A stretch of 64,000 nt of DNA from Bacteroidota bacterium (GTDB taxonomy: Bacteria > Bacteroidota > Bacteroidia > 2-12-FULL-35-15): the NCBI GenBank assembly GCA_003151815.1, contig PLYN01000014.1, positions 43,985 to 107,984 of the forward strand, read 5' to 3'. The notes under the pieces were generated by a model. It was not told the DNA's origin. It saw only the letters and a program-made list of their open reading frames with translations, and ran no database searches. Positions 1-9,504 of the stretch are shown here, piece after piece. Numbering within the stretch: position 1 is the first letter of the stretch; each line of letters starts with the position of its first letter. Position numbers and translations under genes: made by a program.

Positions 1-552
1 AGGGATAGCTTTATAAATAGACTACAGTCTAAAATTTTTTGGAGATTTCTAAATAAATTATCAGGGCTGCAAATACCTGAAAATATTGCAGTAATGCGTA
101 TATTCAACAGGAAATTTGCAAATAAGTTTTTGGAATATTCGGAGCAGAGTAGATTTATAGAGGGTATTTTCATGCATATAGGAATGAAAAGAGGCTCTCT
201 ATTAATTGAGCAACAAGAAAGATTTGCAGGAAAAAGCAAATTTAATTTCAGCCGAAAAAAAAGTTTAGCATTAGATGCTATTTTTGATTTTTCAGAAATC
301 CCACTTAAAATTGCAGTAAAAATTGGAGCTTACCTATTTGTAGGAAGCTTAATCTTTTTAATTTGTATATTCATTTCAAAACTATTGTTTGTTGATTTTC
401 AGGCAGGTTGGGCATCAATCATATGTTTTATCACTTTATTTTCAGGGTTACAATTAATTTTTACTGGTATTGCAGCAATGTATATCGGTCGAATATATAA
501 GGAAGTCAAAAAAAGACCACTTTATTCAATTAAAGAATTGACTAATTTATAA
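1..552 (+). CDS. Glycosyltransferase family 2, DPM1/GtrB-like, C-terminal part (5' end outside the window)
   Basis: The frame is open from base 1, so this is the last 183 residues of a gene that starts upstream. The visible part has the late catalytic-domain segment with a basic stretch (RFAGKSKFNFSRK) followed by two hydrophobic helices and a short cytosolic tail ending near KKRPLYSIKE. That is the architecture of polyisoprenyl-phosphate glycosyltransferases such as GtrB, ArnC and DPM1, which move a sugar from a nucleotide donor to undecaprenyl phosphate at the inner membrane. The complete homologue at 6812-7729 ends the same way. The DxD region is not in the window, so activity and sugar cannot be judged. 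Confidence 0.8.
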   Translation, partial: RDSFINRLQSKIFWRFLNKLSGLQIPENIAVMRIFNRKFANKFLEYSEQSRFIEGIFMHIGMKRGSLLIEQQERFAGKSKFNFSRKKSLALDAIFDFSEIPLKIAVKIGAYLFVGSLIFLICIFISKLLFVDFQAGWASIICFITLFSGLQLIFTGIAAMYIGRIYKEVKKRPLYSIKELTNL

Positions 553-621
553 AATAGAAATTTAAAAATACTTGTGATTATTGCCTTACCATATCAAAAC
601 AATAGCCATAAATTAATTAAA

Positions 622-1434
622 ATGCCCGAATTAATAATCGATAAAAATGGTATTTGGATTGATGAATTGGAGAGCAAAGTCTCTTTTCCGGAAGAAGGTT
701 ATAATGTAAATTTCAAAGTAGAAGATAATAGTTTTTGGTTTAAACATCGTAACAATATTATTAAAAAAGTTATTGAACGATTTCCATTTAAAGGTAATTT
801 TGCTGACATAGGGGGAGGCAATGGTTTTCAGGCTAAATTTATTTCCGAAAATTTTACATCAGAAAAAGTAATACTTCTCGAACCTGGTTATCAAGGTTGT
901 TTGAATGCAAAAAAAAGAGGTTTGGAAAACATTTTCAATATACCTTTTCAAAAATTTAATTTTCAGCAAAACAATGTTGATGCTGTTGGTTTATTTGATG
1001 TAATCGAACACATTGAAGATGATGTTAAATTCTTAAATCAACTCAAATTACAACTGCCATCTAAATCTATTATTTATATTACAGTTCCTGCCCATAAATA
1101 TTTATGGTCGGACATTGATAATAACGGAGGCCATTTTAGAAGATATAACTTGGAGATGATCGAGGCTTTAGCGAATAAAAGTCAAGTTGAATTGGTATAT
1201 TTCTCATATTTTTTTTCATATGTACCATTTATTACATATTTTGTTAAACACCTTCCATATAAACTTAGAGGAAAAAGAAATAAAACTGCTATTCTTGATT
1301 CCGAGACGGAACTGCTTTTGCCACCAAGATTTATCTCGAAATTTTTCAATTTATTCCATAAATCAGAATTGAAAGCTTTTGAAAAAGGTCTGATTAAACA
1401 TGGAGGAAGCTGTTTCGCAGTATTCAGAACTTAA
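622..1434 (+). CDS. Class I SAM-dependent methyltransferase
   Basis: A protein of about 270 residues. Motif I is ADIGGGNG at about residues 61-68, followed by an acidic strand end (ILLEP) and FDVIEHIEDD, the usual Rossmann-like methyltransferase pattern. I start it at the ATG at 622, because an upstream in-frame GTG at 574 would add 16 residues (MIIALPYQNNSHKLIK) before the conserved part. It sits between a GT2 gene and wecE in the glycan locus, so the substrate is probably a sugar or lipid-linked glycan. This is inference; no specificity motif is recognised. Confidence 0.75.
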   Translation: MPELIIDKNGIWIDELESKVSFPEEGYNVNFKVEDNSFWFKHRNNIIKKVIERFPFKGNFADIGGGNGFQAKFISENFTSEKVILLEPGYQGCLNAKKRGLENIFNIPFQKFNFQQNNVDAVGLFDVIEHIEDDVKFLNQLKLQLPSKSIIYITVPAHKYLWSDIDNNGGHFRRYNLEMIEALANKSQVELVYFSYFFSYVPFITYFVKHLPYKLRGKRNKTAILDSETELLLPPRFISKFFNLFHKSELKAFEKGLIKHGGSCFAVFRT

Positions 1435-1452
1435 TAATTGAATTATTAGAAG

Positions 1453-2595
1453 ATGAGCAAAACAAATAAATTAATTGACTTCAACAAACCTTACCTAACA
1501 GGAAAGGAAACTCAATACATTCAACAAGCAGTTGAACACGGGAAAATTTCCGGCGATGGAATGTTTACCAAGAATTGTCACCATTTTTTTGAAACTAAAT
1601 ACGGCTTTAAAAAAGCATTGTTAACCACCTCTTGCACTGATGCGCTTGAAATGGCAGCCATCTTACTTGAAATAAAAGAAGGAGATGAGGTTATTGCACC
1701 TTCTTTTACATTTGTATCTACAGTAAATGCTTTTGTATTAAGAGGCGCTAAAATTGTATTTATTGATAGCAGTGATGGAAATCCTAATATGGATGTAGAC
1801 GCAATAGAAGCTTTAATAACACCTAAGACAAGGGTCATTATACCTGTTCACTATGCCGGCATTGCCTGTAACATGGATAAAATAATGGCCTTGGCAACCA
1901 AATACAATTTATTTGTGGTAGAAGATGCTGCGCAAGCAATAGATAGTTTTTATAAAGATAAACCATTGGGCAGTATTGGTCATCTTTCAGCTTTTTCCTT
2001 TCACGAAACTAAAAATATTATTTCAGGAGAGGGGGGCATGCTGATTATTAATGACGAACGTTTTATAAAGAGAGCAGAAATAATCAGAGAGAAAGGCACC
2101 AACAGATCCGCATTTTTTAGAGGCGAAGTGGATAAATATGGTTGGGTAGATATCGGATCCTCTTTTTTACCTTCCGATATCATTGCAGCATTTTTGTACG
2201 CACAAATAGAAAACCTAGATGATATTCAAAGTCGAAGAAAAACAATTTGGGAAAAATATTATAATTTACTTGAGCCTTTGCAGAAAAGAGGACTTATCAG
2301 ACTACCTAAAATTCCGGAATATGCAAGCAACAATGCACACCTGTTTTACATTGTTTGCAATAACCTGAAAGAAAGAACCAGTTTAATTGAGCATTTGAAA
2401 AAATCTAATATCTATGCAGTGTTTCATTATCAAAGTTTACATAAAAGTGAATTCTTTTTAAAAAATAATAAAGCAATATCTCTTCCACAAAGCGACCATT
2501 ATGCTGAGTGTTTGTTACGACTTCCTTTCTTTTACCACCTTACAGAAAATGATCAGGAGCGGGTGATAGATTCTATAAATAAGTTCTATTTATAA
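1453..2595 (+). CDS. wecE: dTDP-4-amino-4,6-dideoxygalactose transaminase (WecE/RffA-like)
   Basis: A PLP enzyme of the DegT/DnrJ/EryC1 family, 380 residues, close to the usual length. The signature FSFHETKNIISGEGG carries the Schiff-base lysine at about K187. EDAAQ near 157-161 supplies the PLP-nitrogen aspartate. Long stretches such as APSFTFVSTVNAFVLRGAKI and AEIIREKGTNRSAFFRG match what I remember of E. coli WecE rather than other sugar transaminases. The expected reaction is dTDP-4-keto-6-deoxyglucose plus glutamate to dTDP-Fuc4N. A WecD-like acetyltransferase lies at 7729-8421, which supports a Fuc4NAc branch. The dTDP-glucose synthesis genes (rmlA/rmlB) are not in the window. Confidence 0.85.
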   Translation: MSKTNKLIDFNKPYLTGKETQYIQQAVEHGKISGDGMFTKNCHHFFETKYGFKKALLTTSCTDALEMAAILLEIKEGDEVIAPSFTFVSTVNAFVLRGAKIVFIDSSDGNPNMDVDAIEALITPKTRVIIPVHYAGIACNMDKIMALATKYNLFVVEDAAQAIDSFYKDKPLGSIGHLSAFSFHETKNIISGEGGMLIINDERFIKRAEIIREKGTNRSAFFRGEVDKYGWVDIGSSFLPSDIIAAFLYAQIENLDDIQSRRKTIWEKYYNLLEPLQKRGLIRLPKIPEYASNNAHLFYIVCNNLKERTSLIEHLKKSNIYAVFHYQSLHKSEFFLKNNKAISLPQSDHYAECLLRLPFFYHLTENDQERVIDSINKFYL

Positions 2596-2652
2596 AATCT
2601 ATTGATTAGACTAAATTCCGTAATTTTATTTATTCAATAATTGCATTTCTAT

Positions 2653-4581
2653 ATGTTCAGCTTTTATTTTTTAAAATTACTTCTGGTATACCTGATAGTT
2701 ATGATTACTCTATACCTAATAGGTAAGGGTATTACTAACATTTGTTTAAAAAAGTCTACTTATTTCTCCAATAATATTTTTCTAAATATTCTTTTCAATA
2801 TATTTATTTCATTTTTATTGATTTCGTCCTTAAGTGCAATTATATCAACAAAAGGACAAACATTTCAGTGGGTAATTTTCTGCTCAATAGTTGGATGGTT
2901 TATTTACGCAAATAAAAAAATAAATCAAGAAATTGTTTCTGAAAATAATATAATCCCTGTCAATAATTTATCGAAGATTTTAATACTATCTATACTATCT
3001 GTATTTTCCTTCTCTTTTATTTATTACATAAACGGTGTACCAAAAAATTCAATGGACGTTGATGTCTATTATGATTTATTTTATTATTCCAAAATATCCA
3101 GTAAATTACTTGAAGTGGGAGTTGAAAACCCTTTAGTTTTATTATCATCGTATCTCGATATAAATGGAACTTATTTATACCATTATACAGACCTTTGGTT
3201 TAATGGATTTATTTGTAAAATTACCTCCTTAAGCGAAACAGAAACATTACTATTTGTTACCTACCCTATTTTACTTTTCCTCACTTTATTAGGAACTTTT
3301 AGCGTACTATATGAAAAGTTAAACATCAATGCTGCCAAAATTATATTAATCACTATTATATTGTTATATGGATGCAGCGTATATCTCCCTTTTGAAAACT
3401 CAGCCATCTACAAACAAGCGTATTCTCGTTTTCAAGGAGGTCCCGGGTTAGATTGGATGCTAACAAAAACATTGATCTCATTTCCTTCTTTGTTTCTAGC
3501 ATTTTATTCTTTAAAAAGAGAGAGACTTACTGAATTTACTATTTGGATATTGATTGCGATGGCATCCTACAACACTGCTATACCGGTACTTACGGGTGGT
3601 ACATTTATGATTTTAATTTATACACTTTATAAGGTGTTTTTCAAAAAGCAAAATTATTTTAAACGAGAGATATTTATTTCAGTTGTAATTACAGGGGTCT
3701 TCTTTTTATTTCTTGTATTGTACACGAAATTTTTTATTCTAAAAGAAGTCCCTCCTACTACTATTGAAATACTTTCTATCAGATCAATGATCATTTTATT
3801 TATTGAATCTATGATCTCACCATGGATGGTGTACTTATTTGCAGCAATTATTGTGTTGATAGAAGTCCTAAAAAGAAGAGTTAATGAATTTCAGATTCTC
3901 CTAATATTGTTTCTTTTAGGAGGGCAACTAGCAGGTGCAGCATTTGTAATTCTTAATCACCATATCAATAATGTTACACAAGCACTAAGTAATCCGATTC
4001 CACCATTAATACTTGTATTTACCATTTTTTTTTTGAAAACAATACCAAAAAATAAATATCTGTATTTAAGCTGTATTATTTTATTGACTTTTAGTTCATT
4101 TCATAATATTTATCTAAACAAGAATGTTATTATGAATGATGCCAAACACAGAAATCTCAATTATTCTGATATTTTTAAGAAGGCAATATCTACTGAAATA
4201 AATTTAAACCACAAAAAAGCAAAATGGGTTACTTTGAATAAGAGCTACAACTCTACTTATTTCTATTACTGCCATGCACCCGGCAGTTTCATTTTTAATA
4301 TAAAAAATGCTGATTACCCTTTAGATATTTCACCTTATTTAACAGATAGCGCATCAGATTTTTGTAATATATATTGGAATTCGTCTTTCCCTTTGTGTAA
4401 AGAAATTATAAAAAAACCAGATTCATCAGAACAGATTATTCTTGATTTTCTAATGAAAAAAAAGGTTTCGTATGTATTTATTGAAAACCAAACAGCAATA
4501 CCTTCAATTCTTTCAAAACGAATAAAATTAGTGGTAAAAGACAGATATACCGGAGATGCATTTTATAAATTGATATTCTAA
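2653..4581 (+). CDS. Polytopic membrane protein, member 1 of a three-gene family (candidate GT-C or polymerase-like)
   Basis: A very hydrophobic protein of about 642 residues with many membrane helices in the first 480 residues and a soluble C-terminal tail. After the second helix group it has DLFYYSKISSKLLEVG and then YLYHYTDLW. The proteins at 4624-6600 and 19517-21487 carry the same pattern (D-x-x-Y-Y-S-x-I-S-S and YHYFELW). An acidic and aromatic first large loop is typical of GT-C transferases and some polymerases, but I do not recognise a named family. I use the ATG at 2653 rather than a TTG 12 bases upstream. Its place between wecE and GT genes suggests a lipid-linked glycan substrate; this is inference. 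Confidence 0.7.
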   Translation: MFSFYFLKLLLVYLIVMITLYLIGKGITNICLKKSTYFSNNIFLNILFNIFISFLLISSLSAIISTKGQTFQWVIFCSIVGWFIYANKKINQEIVSENNIIPVNNLSKILILSILSVFSFSFIYYINGVPKNSMDVDVYYDLFYYSKISSKLLEVGVENPLVLLSSYLDINGTYLYHYTDLWFNGFICKITSLSETETLLFVTYPILLFLTLLGTFSVLYEKLNINAAKIILITIILLYGCSVYLPFENSAIYKQAYSRFQGGPGLDWMLTKTLISFPSLFLAFYSLKRERLTEFTIWILIAMASYNTAIPVLTGGTFMILIYTLYKVFFKKQNYFKREIFISVVITGVFFLFLVLYTKFFILKEVPPTTIEILSIRSMIILFIESMISPWMVYLFAAIIVLIEVLKRRVNEFQILLILFLLGGQLAGAAFVILNHHINNVTQALSNPIPPLILVFTIFFLKTIPKNKYLYLSCIILLTFSSFHNIYLNKNVIMNDAKHRNLNYSDIFKKAISTEINLNHKKAKWVTLNKSYNSTYFYYCHAPGSFIFNIKNADYPLDISPYLTDSASDFCNIYWNSSFPLCKEIIKKPDSSEQIILDFLMKKKVSYVFIENQTAIPSILSKRIKLVVKDRYTGDAFYKLIF

Positions 4582-4623
4582 AAATTTGTTTCGCATACTT
4601 AAACCATAGAAATTACAAGTATT

Positions 4624-6600
4624 ATGGACATTCATTTTTTATCTTTTGCTTTCTATAATCTTCTATTTCTAGTATTTATTTACATAGCAGGACATTTTTT
4701 TCTCTCCATTTTCAAGATCGATATAAAAGAAAAACATGGAAGTGTGTTCATTAAACTATTGACCGGAACACTTTTTATCATTGGGATCTATTCAATCATA
4801 AAAACGGGGTTTTCTACTATACAAACAGGTTTTATTGTTTCGTCTTTACTTCTATTCTGGAATAGAGGATTTAAAAAATCATCAATTCCTGCAACAACCT
4901 CTTTATTGAAGAAAGATCAAATTATATCTGAATTGGGTATTATCATACAGTTATATGTTGTGGGCATATTGATATTAACGCTGAACTACTTTTTCCTTCA
5001 AAGTGGCGGAAATGGAATCCCTCAAAATCCACACTGCGATATGAATTATTACAGCAATATCTCATCGTTTTTAAATAATGTTGGTATTGAGACATTTGAA
5101 ATGAATTACCTTGAACCCGGTAACGTTGGAAATTCACCTTATCATTATTTTGAGTTATGGACAACGGCTTTTTTTTCTTTCACCTTTCATTGCCCTTCTA
5201 CACTAATAGTTAATCTCCTGATTACCCTACCCATATTAATAATGATCATAATTGCCGGTATATGGGCAATCATGGAACAATTTAAGATCAACCTATTTTA
5301 CAAAATATTTTCATTGTTTTTGATCCTTATCAATGGAATGTATTTCAGTATTTATGTTCATATTCATTTGTTCTGGACGGCACAATTTCAATCCTCAATC
5401 TTGGATCAATCTATAGGATTAAAAACCTCTCCTATGTATATAGGTATCATCTTGTTTATTTTTCTGATAGGCAAAAATAAATATGTTGAATCGATCATGT
5501 GCCTCCTGTTCTTCCCATTCATTTCTGTTTATGCCTTTACCACATTTATCCCTGTTGCAATAGGTATGTCAATTTATTTTTTCATTGCAAAAAAGATCGA
5601 CAAAACTCAACTGATAAAATTGCTCATTTCAATTGCAGTTGTTTTAGGTTATTACAAGCTGTTTTATGCATTTACTTCTAATTCCAAATTTTATGGCGAC
5701 ATGATTGATATAAATACGATTATTCCTCAATTATTTCAACTTCCTATTAAGTCCAGAATTATAAATATTGTAGAAAAATTAATTGAATCGATCCTCGTTT
5801 ATATTCCATTTATTGCTCTGCTTCCTATCCTATACTTCAACTTAAAAAAAAACAAACCTAAATACACTGAATTTTTAGTGATGTCATTTTGGGCACTTAT
5901 CTCATTTTACTTTTTTGCGATGGCCGCCTGGCATCTTTTCTTTTATATCTTTTCATCTAATCAACTTTTATATGTGGTGGCAGCTTCTGCAATGAATATC
6001 TTTTACTTCTTTGTCATTTATTTTATTCTCATTAATACCGAAAAAAATATATTTTCAGTTGTTATAATTATATACGTTTCTATTATTGCTGTTGCGCTTT
6101 TCAGTACTCTTTATATTAATAATAAGAATTGCAGCAATTACTTTTCTAAAACATATAGTGATACCTATTTCCATAAAATCAATACTATAAAAGAACCCTT
6201 AAAAAAGGGAGCCATGTTGCTAACTCCTGACCAGATCTATAATAATTTCACCAACAATCCATTTTATTATGGCTCTTCTTTATACTTAAATTATATAAGA
6301 CCGGGGTATCAATTAACCTCATTTTCAGTTTATTCTATTCCGGGAGGAGAAAAGGAAATTGACAAACTATGTCAGAATAATTTCTTAAGAGGTTCACCAT
6401 TTATACAGTTTATAAATGAAAAGAAAAACAAAGGGGACTTTAGATCAATGGTTCAGAGCCAACTTGATTATATTGATAAATACCATCTTACCTTTATTGT
6501 GATCTCAAAAGATGTAGAACCCGATTCACTTATAAGAACCAGGATGAAAGAGGAGATCAAGGATAGTCTTTCGGGAGAAAAGTTTTGGATATTGAAATGA
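4624..6600 (+). CDS. Polytopic membrane protein, member 2 of a three-gene family
   Basis: A 658-residue multi-pass protein. It aligns without gaps to the protein at 19517-21487 over at least the first 180 residues. Shared blocks are WNRGF near 79-83, NPHCDMNYYSNISSFLN near 135-151, ETFEMNYLEP at 156-165 and PYHYFELW at 172-179. The extreme C-terminus (SGEKFWILK) and PGGEKEIDK in the tail are also shared. It follows member 1 with a 42-base gap. The function is not recognised. The conserved acidic and aromatic loop after early helices would fit a GT-C-type transferase or a polymerase acting on lipid-linked sugar. Confidence 0.72.
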   Translation: MDIHFLSFAFYNLLFLVFIYIAGHFFLSIFKIDIKEKHGSVFIKLLTGTLFIIGIYSIIKTGFSTIQTGFIVSSLLLFWNRGFKKSSIPATTSLLKKDQIISELGIIIQLYVVGILILTLNYFFLQSGGNGIPQNPHCDMNYYSNISSFLNNVGIETFEMNYLEPGNVGNSPYHYFELWTTAFFSFTFHCPSTLIVNLLITLPILIMIIIAGIWAIMEQFKINLFYKIFSLFLILINGMYFSIYVHIHLFWTAQFQSSILDQSIGLKTSPMYIGIILFIFLIGKNKYVESIMCLLFFPFISVYAFTTFIPVAIGMSIYFFIAKKIDKTQLIKLLISIAVVLGYYKLFYAFTSNSKFYGDMIDINTIIPQLFQLPIKSRIINIVEKLIESILVYIPFIALLPILYFNLKKNKPKYTEFLVMSFWALISFYFFAMAAWHLFFYIFSSNQLLYVVAASAMNIFYFFVIYFILINTEKNIFSVVIIIYVSIIAVALFSTLYINNKNCSNYFSKTYSDTYFHKINTIKEPLKKGAMLLTPDQIYNNFTNNPFYYGSSLYLNYIRPGYQLTSFSVYSIPGGEKEIDKLCQNNFLRGSPFIQFINEKKNKGDFRSMVQSQLDYIDKYHLTFIVISKDVEPDSLIRTRMKEEIKDSLSGEKFWILK

Positions 6601-6811
6601 TCTTAATAGCCTATTAACACAGTTCATTGCGAGGCAAAAACTCACATAAAATAGGAGCTTACACATTTAAACTTATACAATATTTAGAGTATATTTTTTG
6701 TTTGTCAAATCCCATAAACTTTGTACTTTTAATATACATTTACAGTCGTAAAAAGTATTGTTTGAATAAAAACCGGTTAACCATTCGGTCAAGTTAAATA
6801 AATAATAAACA

Positions 6812-7729
6812 ATGAAGATATCCATTGTAAGTCCTGTATATAAGGCTGAAAAAATTATCCCTGTTTTAGTTGACCGGATTGAAAAAGCGGTTTCCAAAAT
6901 AACGGATAACTACGAGATCATTTTAGTAGATGATTGTGGTCCGGACAGATCATGGGAAGTAATAGAAAATATCACAGTCAATAACCCGAAAATTATTGGC
7001 ATCAAGCTAAGTAGAAATTTCGGACAACATCACGCAATTACCGCAGGGTTAGATTATGCCAAAGGAGATTGGGTCGTAGTAATGGATTGTGACTTGCAAG
7101 ACCAACCGGAAGAAATAGAAAAATTATATAAAAAAGCTATCGAAGGTTTTGATATTGTATTAGCAAGTAGATTGATCAGAAAAGATAATCTGGTTAAGCG
7201 TTACCTTTCTTCCCTGTTTTATAAACTATTCGGCTACCTAACAGGAACCGACCAAGATCCAAGTATTGCCAATTTTGGCATATATAACAGAAAGGTGATC
7301 AACGCTGTTTGCAGTTTACGGGAATCGACACGATTTTTCCCTACAACCATTAATTGGGTAGGATTTAAAAATACAAAATTAGATGTCGATCATGACTCCA
7401 GATTTGAAGGCGAAACAAGTTATGACCTAAAAAAACTATTTCAGTTGTCATTTAATATCATCATAGCTTATTCAGACAAACCAATACGCTTATTAATTAA
7501 ATTTGGTTTACTTGTTTCTTTCTTTTCATTTGCTTTAGCGATCCGAACTTTTATTCAATGGTTAAATGGTGAAATACTCGTTTTGGGATATAGCAGTATC
7601 ATGATCTCCATCTGGTTCTTATCAGGTGTGATCATTTCTACCCTTGGGATTGTGGGTCTATATGTTGGGAAAACATTTGAAGGGATTAAAAACAGGCCTA
7701 TTTATATAATAGACAAAATAACAGAGTAA
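6812..7729 (+). CDS. Glycosyltransferase family 2, DPM1/GtrB-like
   Basis: A complete 305-residue polyisoprenyl-phosphate glycosyltransferase. The GT-A domain has SIVSPVYKAE at the start, the nucleotide-binding DD at 40-41, and MDCDLQDQPEE at about 91-101, where DxD coordinates the metal. Two C-terminal membrane helices follow (about residues 230-290), then the tail KTFEGIKNRPIYIIDK. Proteins of this type make undecaprenyl-phosphate sugars. Its stop and the next gene's start share one base (TAATG), so it is translationally linked to the WecD-like gene. About 210 bases upstream are non-coding. Confidence 0.88.
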   Translation: MKISIVSPVYKAEKIIPVLVDRIEKAVSKITDNYEIILVDDCGPDRSWEVIENITVNNPKIIGIKLSRNFGQHHAITAGLDYAKGDWVVVMDCDLQDQPEEIEKLYKKAIEGFDIVLASRLIRKDNLVKRYLSSLFYKLFGYLTGTDQDPSIANFGIYNRKVINAVCSLRESTRFFPTTINWVGFKNTKLDVDHDSRFEGETSYDLKKLFQLSFNIIIAYSDKPIRLLIKFGLLVSFFSFALAIRTFIQWLNGEILVLGYSSIMISIWFLSGVIISTLGIVGLYVGKTFEGIKNRPIYIIDKITE

Positions 7730-8421
7730 TGATTGAAAAATTAATTTGGGATAGTTCTTTTTTTGGATATCCTGTTGGGCGAATCTATTTCGAATCCCCG
7801 AAAAATATTGATCTTAAATCTCTCCAGCTTCAATCGAAGGACTATAAGTTAGTTTACGTTTTCAGCAAGGAAGAATTAATAGACGAACGATTTCAGTTAG
7901 TTGATGAAAAGGTAACCTTAACAAAAAATATATATAATTCTTCCTCTCAACTAATTTATAAATACTGCCAACCTTTTCATGATAGCGAAATTAATTTCGA
8001 GCAGTTGCTTGAGCTAGCCTATCTTAGTGGTCAATATTCCAGGTACAGATTAGACCCTAATTTTGTAAATGATGAATTTAAGCGACTGTATAACGAATGG
8101 ATCAACAAAAGTTTAAAAAAAGAAATAGCAATTGAAACAATTGTTGTAACAGATCAGGGTATCCTAAAAGGTTTTATATCCTTGAATAAAAAAGATGAAA
8201 AAACATCAAAAATAGGATTAATTGCTGTTAACACTAATTTTCAAGGACAAGGAGTTGGAAGTCAATTATTGCAGGATGTCGAATTGTTATCCTCTCATCT
8301 GGGTCTTAATACTATTCAAGTGGATACACAAATGCTCAATTCAGCCGGCATGAAACTTTATTTGAATAACGGGTATACCATTTCGAACGTGGTTAAAATT
8401 TATCATTTATGGAACAAATAA
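7729..8421 (+). CDS. wecD: dTDP-fucosamine acetyltransferase-like GNAT protein (WecD/RffC-like)
   Basis: A 230-residue protein with an N-terminal segment of the WecD type (LIWDSSFFGYPVGRIY) and a C-terminal GNAT domain. The acetyl-CoA loop is NTNFQGQGVGSQLL at about 169-182. The middle segment with SRYRLDPNFVNDEF followed by YNEWINKSL closely resembles the corresponding part of E. coli WecD. The predicted role is transfer of acetyl from acetyl-CoA to the 4-amino group of dTDP-Fuc4N, giving dTDP-Fuc4NAc. The wecE-like gene 5 kb upstream would supply the substrate. Other N-acetylations are possible, since GNAT specificity cannot be read from sequence alone. Confidence 0.7.
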   Translation: MIEKLIWDSSFFGYPVGRIYFESPKNIDLKSLQLQSKDYKLVYVFSKEELIDERFQLVDEKVTLTKNIYNSSSQLIYKYCQPFHDSEINFEQLLELAYLSGQYSRYRLDPNFVNDEFKRLYNEWINKSLKKEIAIETIVVTDQGILKGFISLNKKDEKTSKIGLIAVNTNFQGQGVGSQLLQDVELLSSHLGLNTIQVDTQMLNSAGMKLYLNNGYTISNVVKIYHLWNK

Positions 8422-8468
8422 AAGCACGACATCACCAGTGTTTTCATCCCTCCGATGGAGGCAACGTG

Positions 8469-8498
8469 TTTTTAGGATTCAATTTTATTGTAAATTTG
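8469..8498 (+). promoter_or_regulatory. Putative Bacteroidota promoter upstream of wzm
   Basis: TAAATTTG at 8491-8498 matches the -7 consensus TAnnTTTG exactly. A T-rich -33 candidate (TTTT) lies at 8469-8472 with an 18-base spacer. It lies 55 bases before the wzm start, at the head of the exporter genes. The -33 box is imperfect. Confidence 0.45.
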
Positions 8499-8553
8499 TA
8501 GATATACAGCCTGAAAGGAAATACCCCTTCAAAAAAAAAGGAAAACAAACAAG

Positions 8554-9426
8554 ATGACTAACAGCACCATCTCTTCAGAAAAACAAGAACAATGGACGGA
8601 GATCATAGCACCGGAAAGAGGTTTGTTAGATTTGCAACTTACTGAACTTTGGCGCTATCGTGATTTATTATTGATGTTTGTTCGCAGAGATTTTATTTCC
8701 ACATATAAACAAACAATTTTAGGACCTCTTTGGTTTTTTCTACAACCTATTTTAACAACCTTTATTTATGTTGTAATTTTTGGACATTTTGCCGGCTTGT
8801 CGACAGATGGAACACCAAAGATTTTGTTTTATCTTGCCGGCATAACCTCTTGGAATTATTTTTCTGAATGTTTAAATAAAACAGCGACAGTATTTAAAGA
8901 CAATGCCAGCATTTTTGGTAAAGTATACTTTCCTCGTTTAATAATGCCATTGTCTATTGTAGTTTCTAATCTAGTAAAGTTTATCATTCAATTTATTTTA
9001 TTTTTAGCATTTTTTTTCTATTCTCTTTTTAATAGTGATTTGAACGTACATCCCAATACAACTATTTTACTTACCCCTTTGCTTATATTTATTATGGCAG
9101 GCTTGGGATTGGGTTTCGGTATGATAATATCTGCACTTACTACAAAATATAGGGATCTGATTTTTTTATTAACCTTTGGTATTCAGTTGTTAATGTATGC
9201 TACTCCTGTTATTTATCCTCTATCTTCTATCCCGGAACAATATCAATTGTTCATACAAGCAAATCCAATGACAGCAATCATAGAAACATTTCGTTATGCT
9301 TATTTAGGCCACGGACATTTCAGTTGGGGGACTTTGTTATATAGCTTTAGCTTTACCATAGTGCTTGTAATACTTGGAACAATAATATTCAACAAGGTTG
9401 AAAAAGGATTTATGGATACTGTATAA
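8554..9426 (+). CDS. wzm: Polysaccharide ABC transporter permease (Wzm-like)
   Basis: A 290-residue ABC-2-type permease with a soluble N-terminus (ELWRYRDLLLMFVRRDF) leading into about six membrane helices. TYKQTILGPLWFFLQP is the conserved segment of O-antigen, teichoic-acid and capsule exporters. Motifs ALTTKYRDL and ATPVIYPLSSIPEQYQ are also typical. With the ATPase encoded 78 bases downstream it would flip undecaprenyl-diphosphate-linked polysaccharide across the inner membrane. The pair argues that the glycan is exported by the ABC route, in which chains are completed in the cytosol. Confidence 0.9.
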   Translation: MTNSTISSEKQEQWTEIIAPERGLLDLQLTELWRYRDLLLMFVRRDFISTYKQTILGPLWFFLQPILTTFIYVVIFGHFAGLSTDGTPKILFYLAGITSWNYFSECLNKTATVFKDNASIFGKVYFPRLIMPLSIVVSNLVKFIIQFILFLAFFFYSLFNSDLNVHPNTTILLTPLLIFIMAGLGLGFGMIISALTTKYRDLIFLLTFGIQLLMYATPVIYPLSSIPEQYQLFIQANPMTAIIETFRYAYLGHGHFSWGTLLYSFSFTIVLVILGTIIFNKVEKGFMDTV

Positions 9427-9504
9427 TTTGAAAATATGTCAATTTGAAAATTTAATGTGAATCTTGGCAGAATGTAATTAGTTTTAAAAAAACTTGAATT
9501 TTAA

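Noticed and set aside
574..621. GTG start at 574 for the methyltransferase
   Set aside because: It adds 16 residues before the first ATG (622), with no family support.
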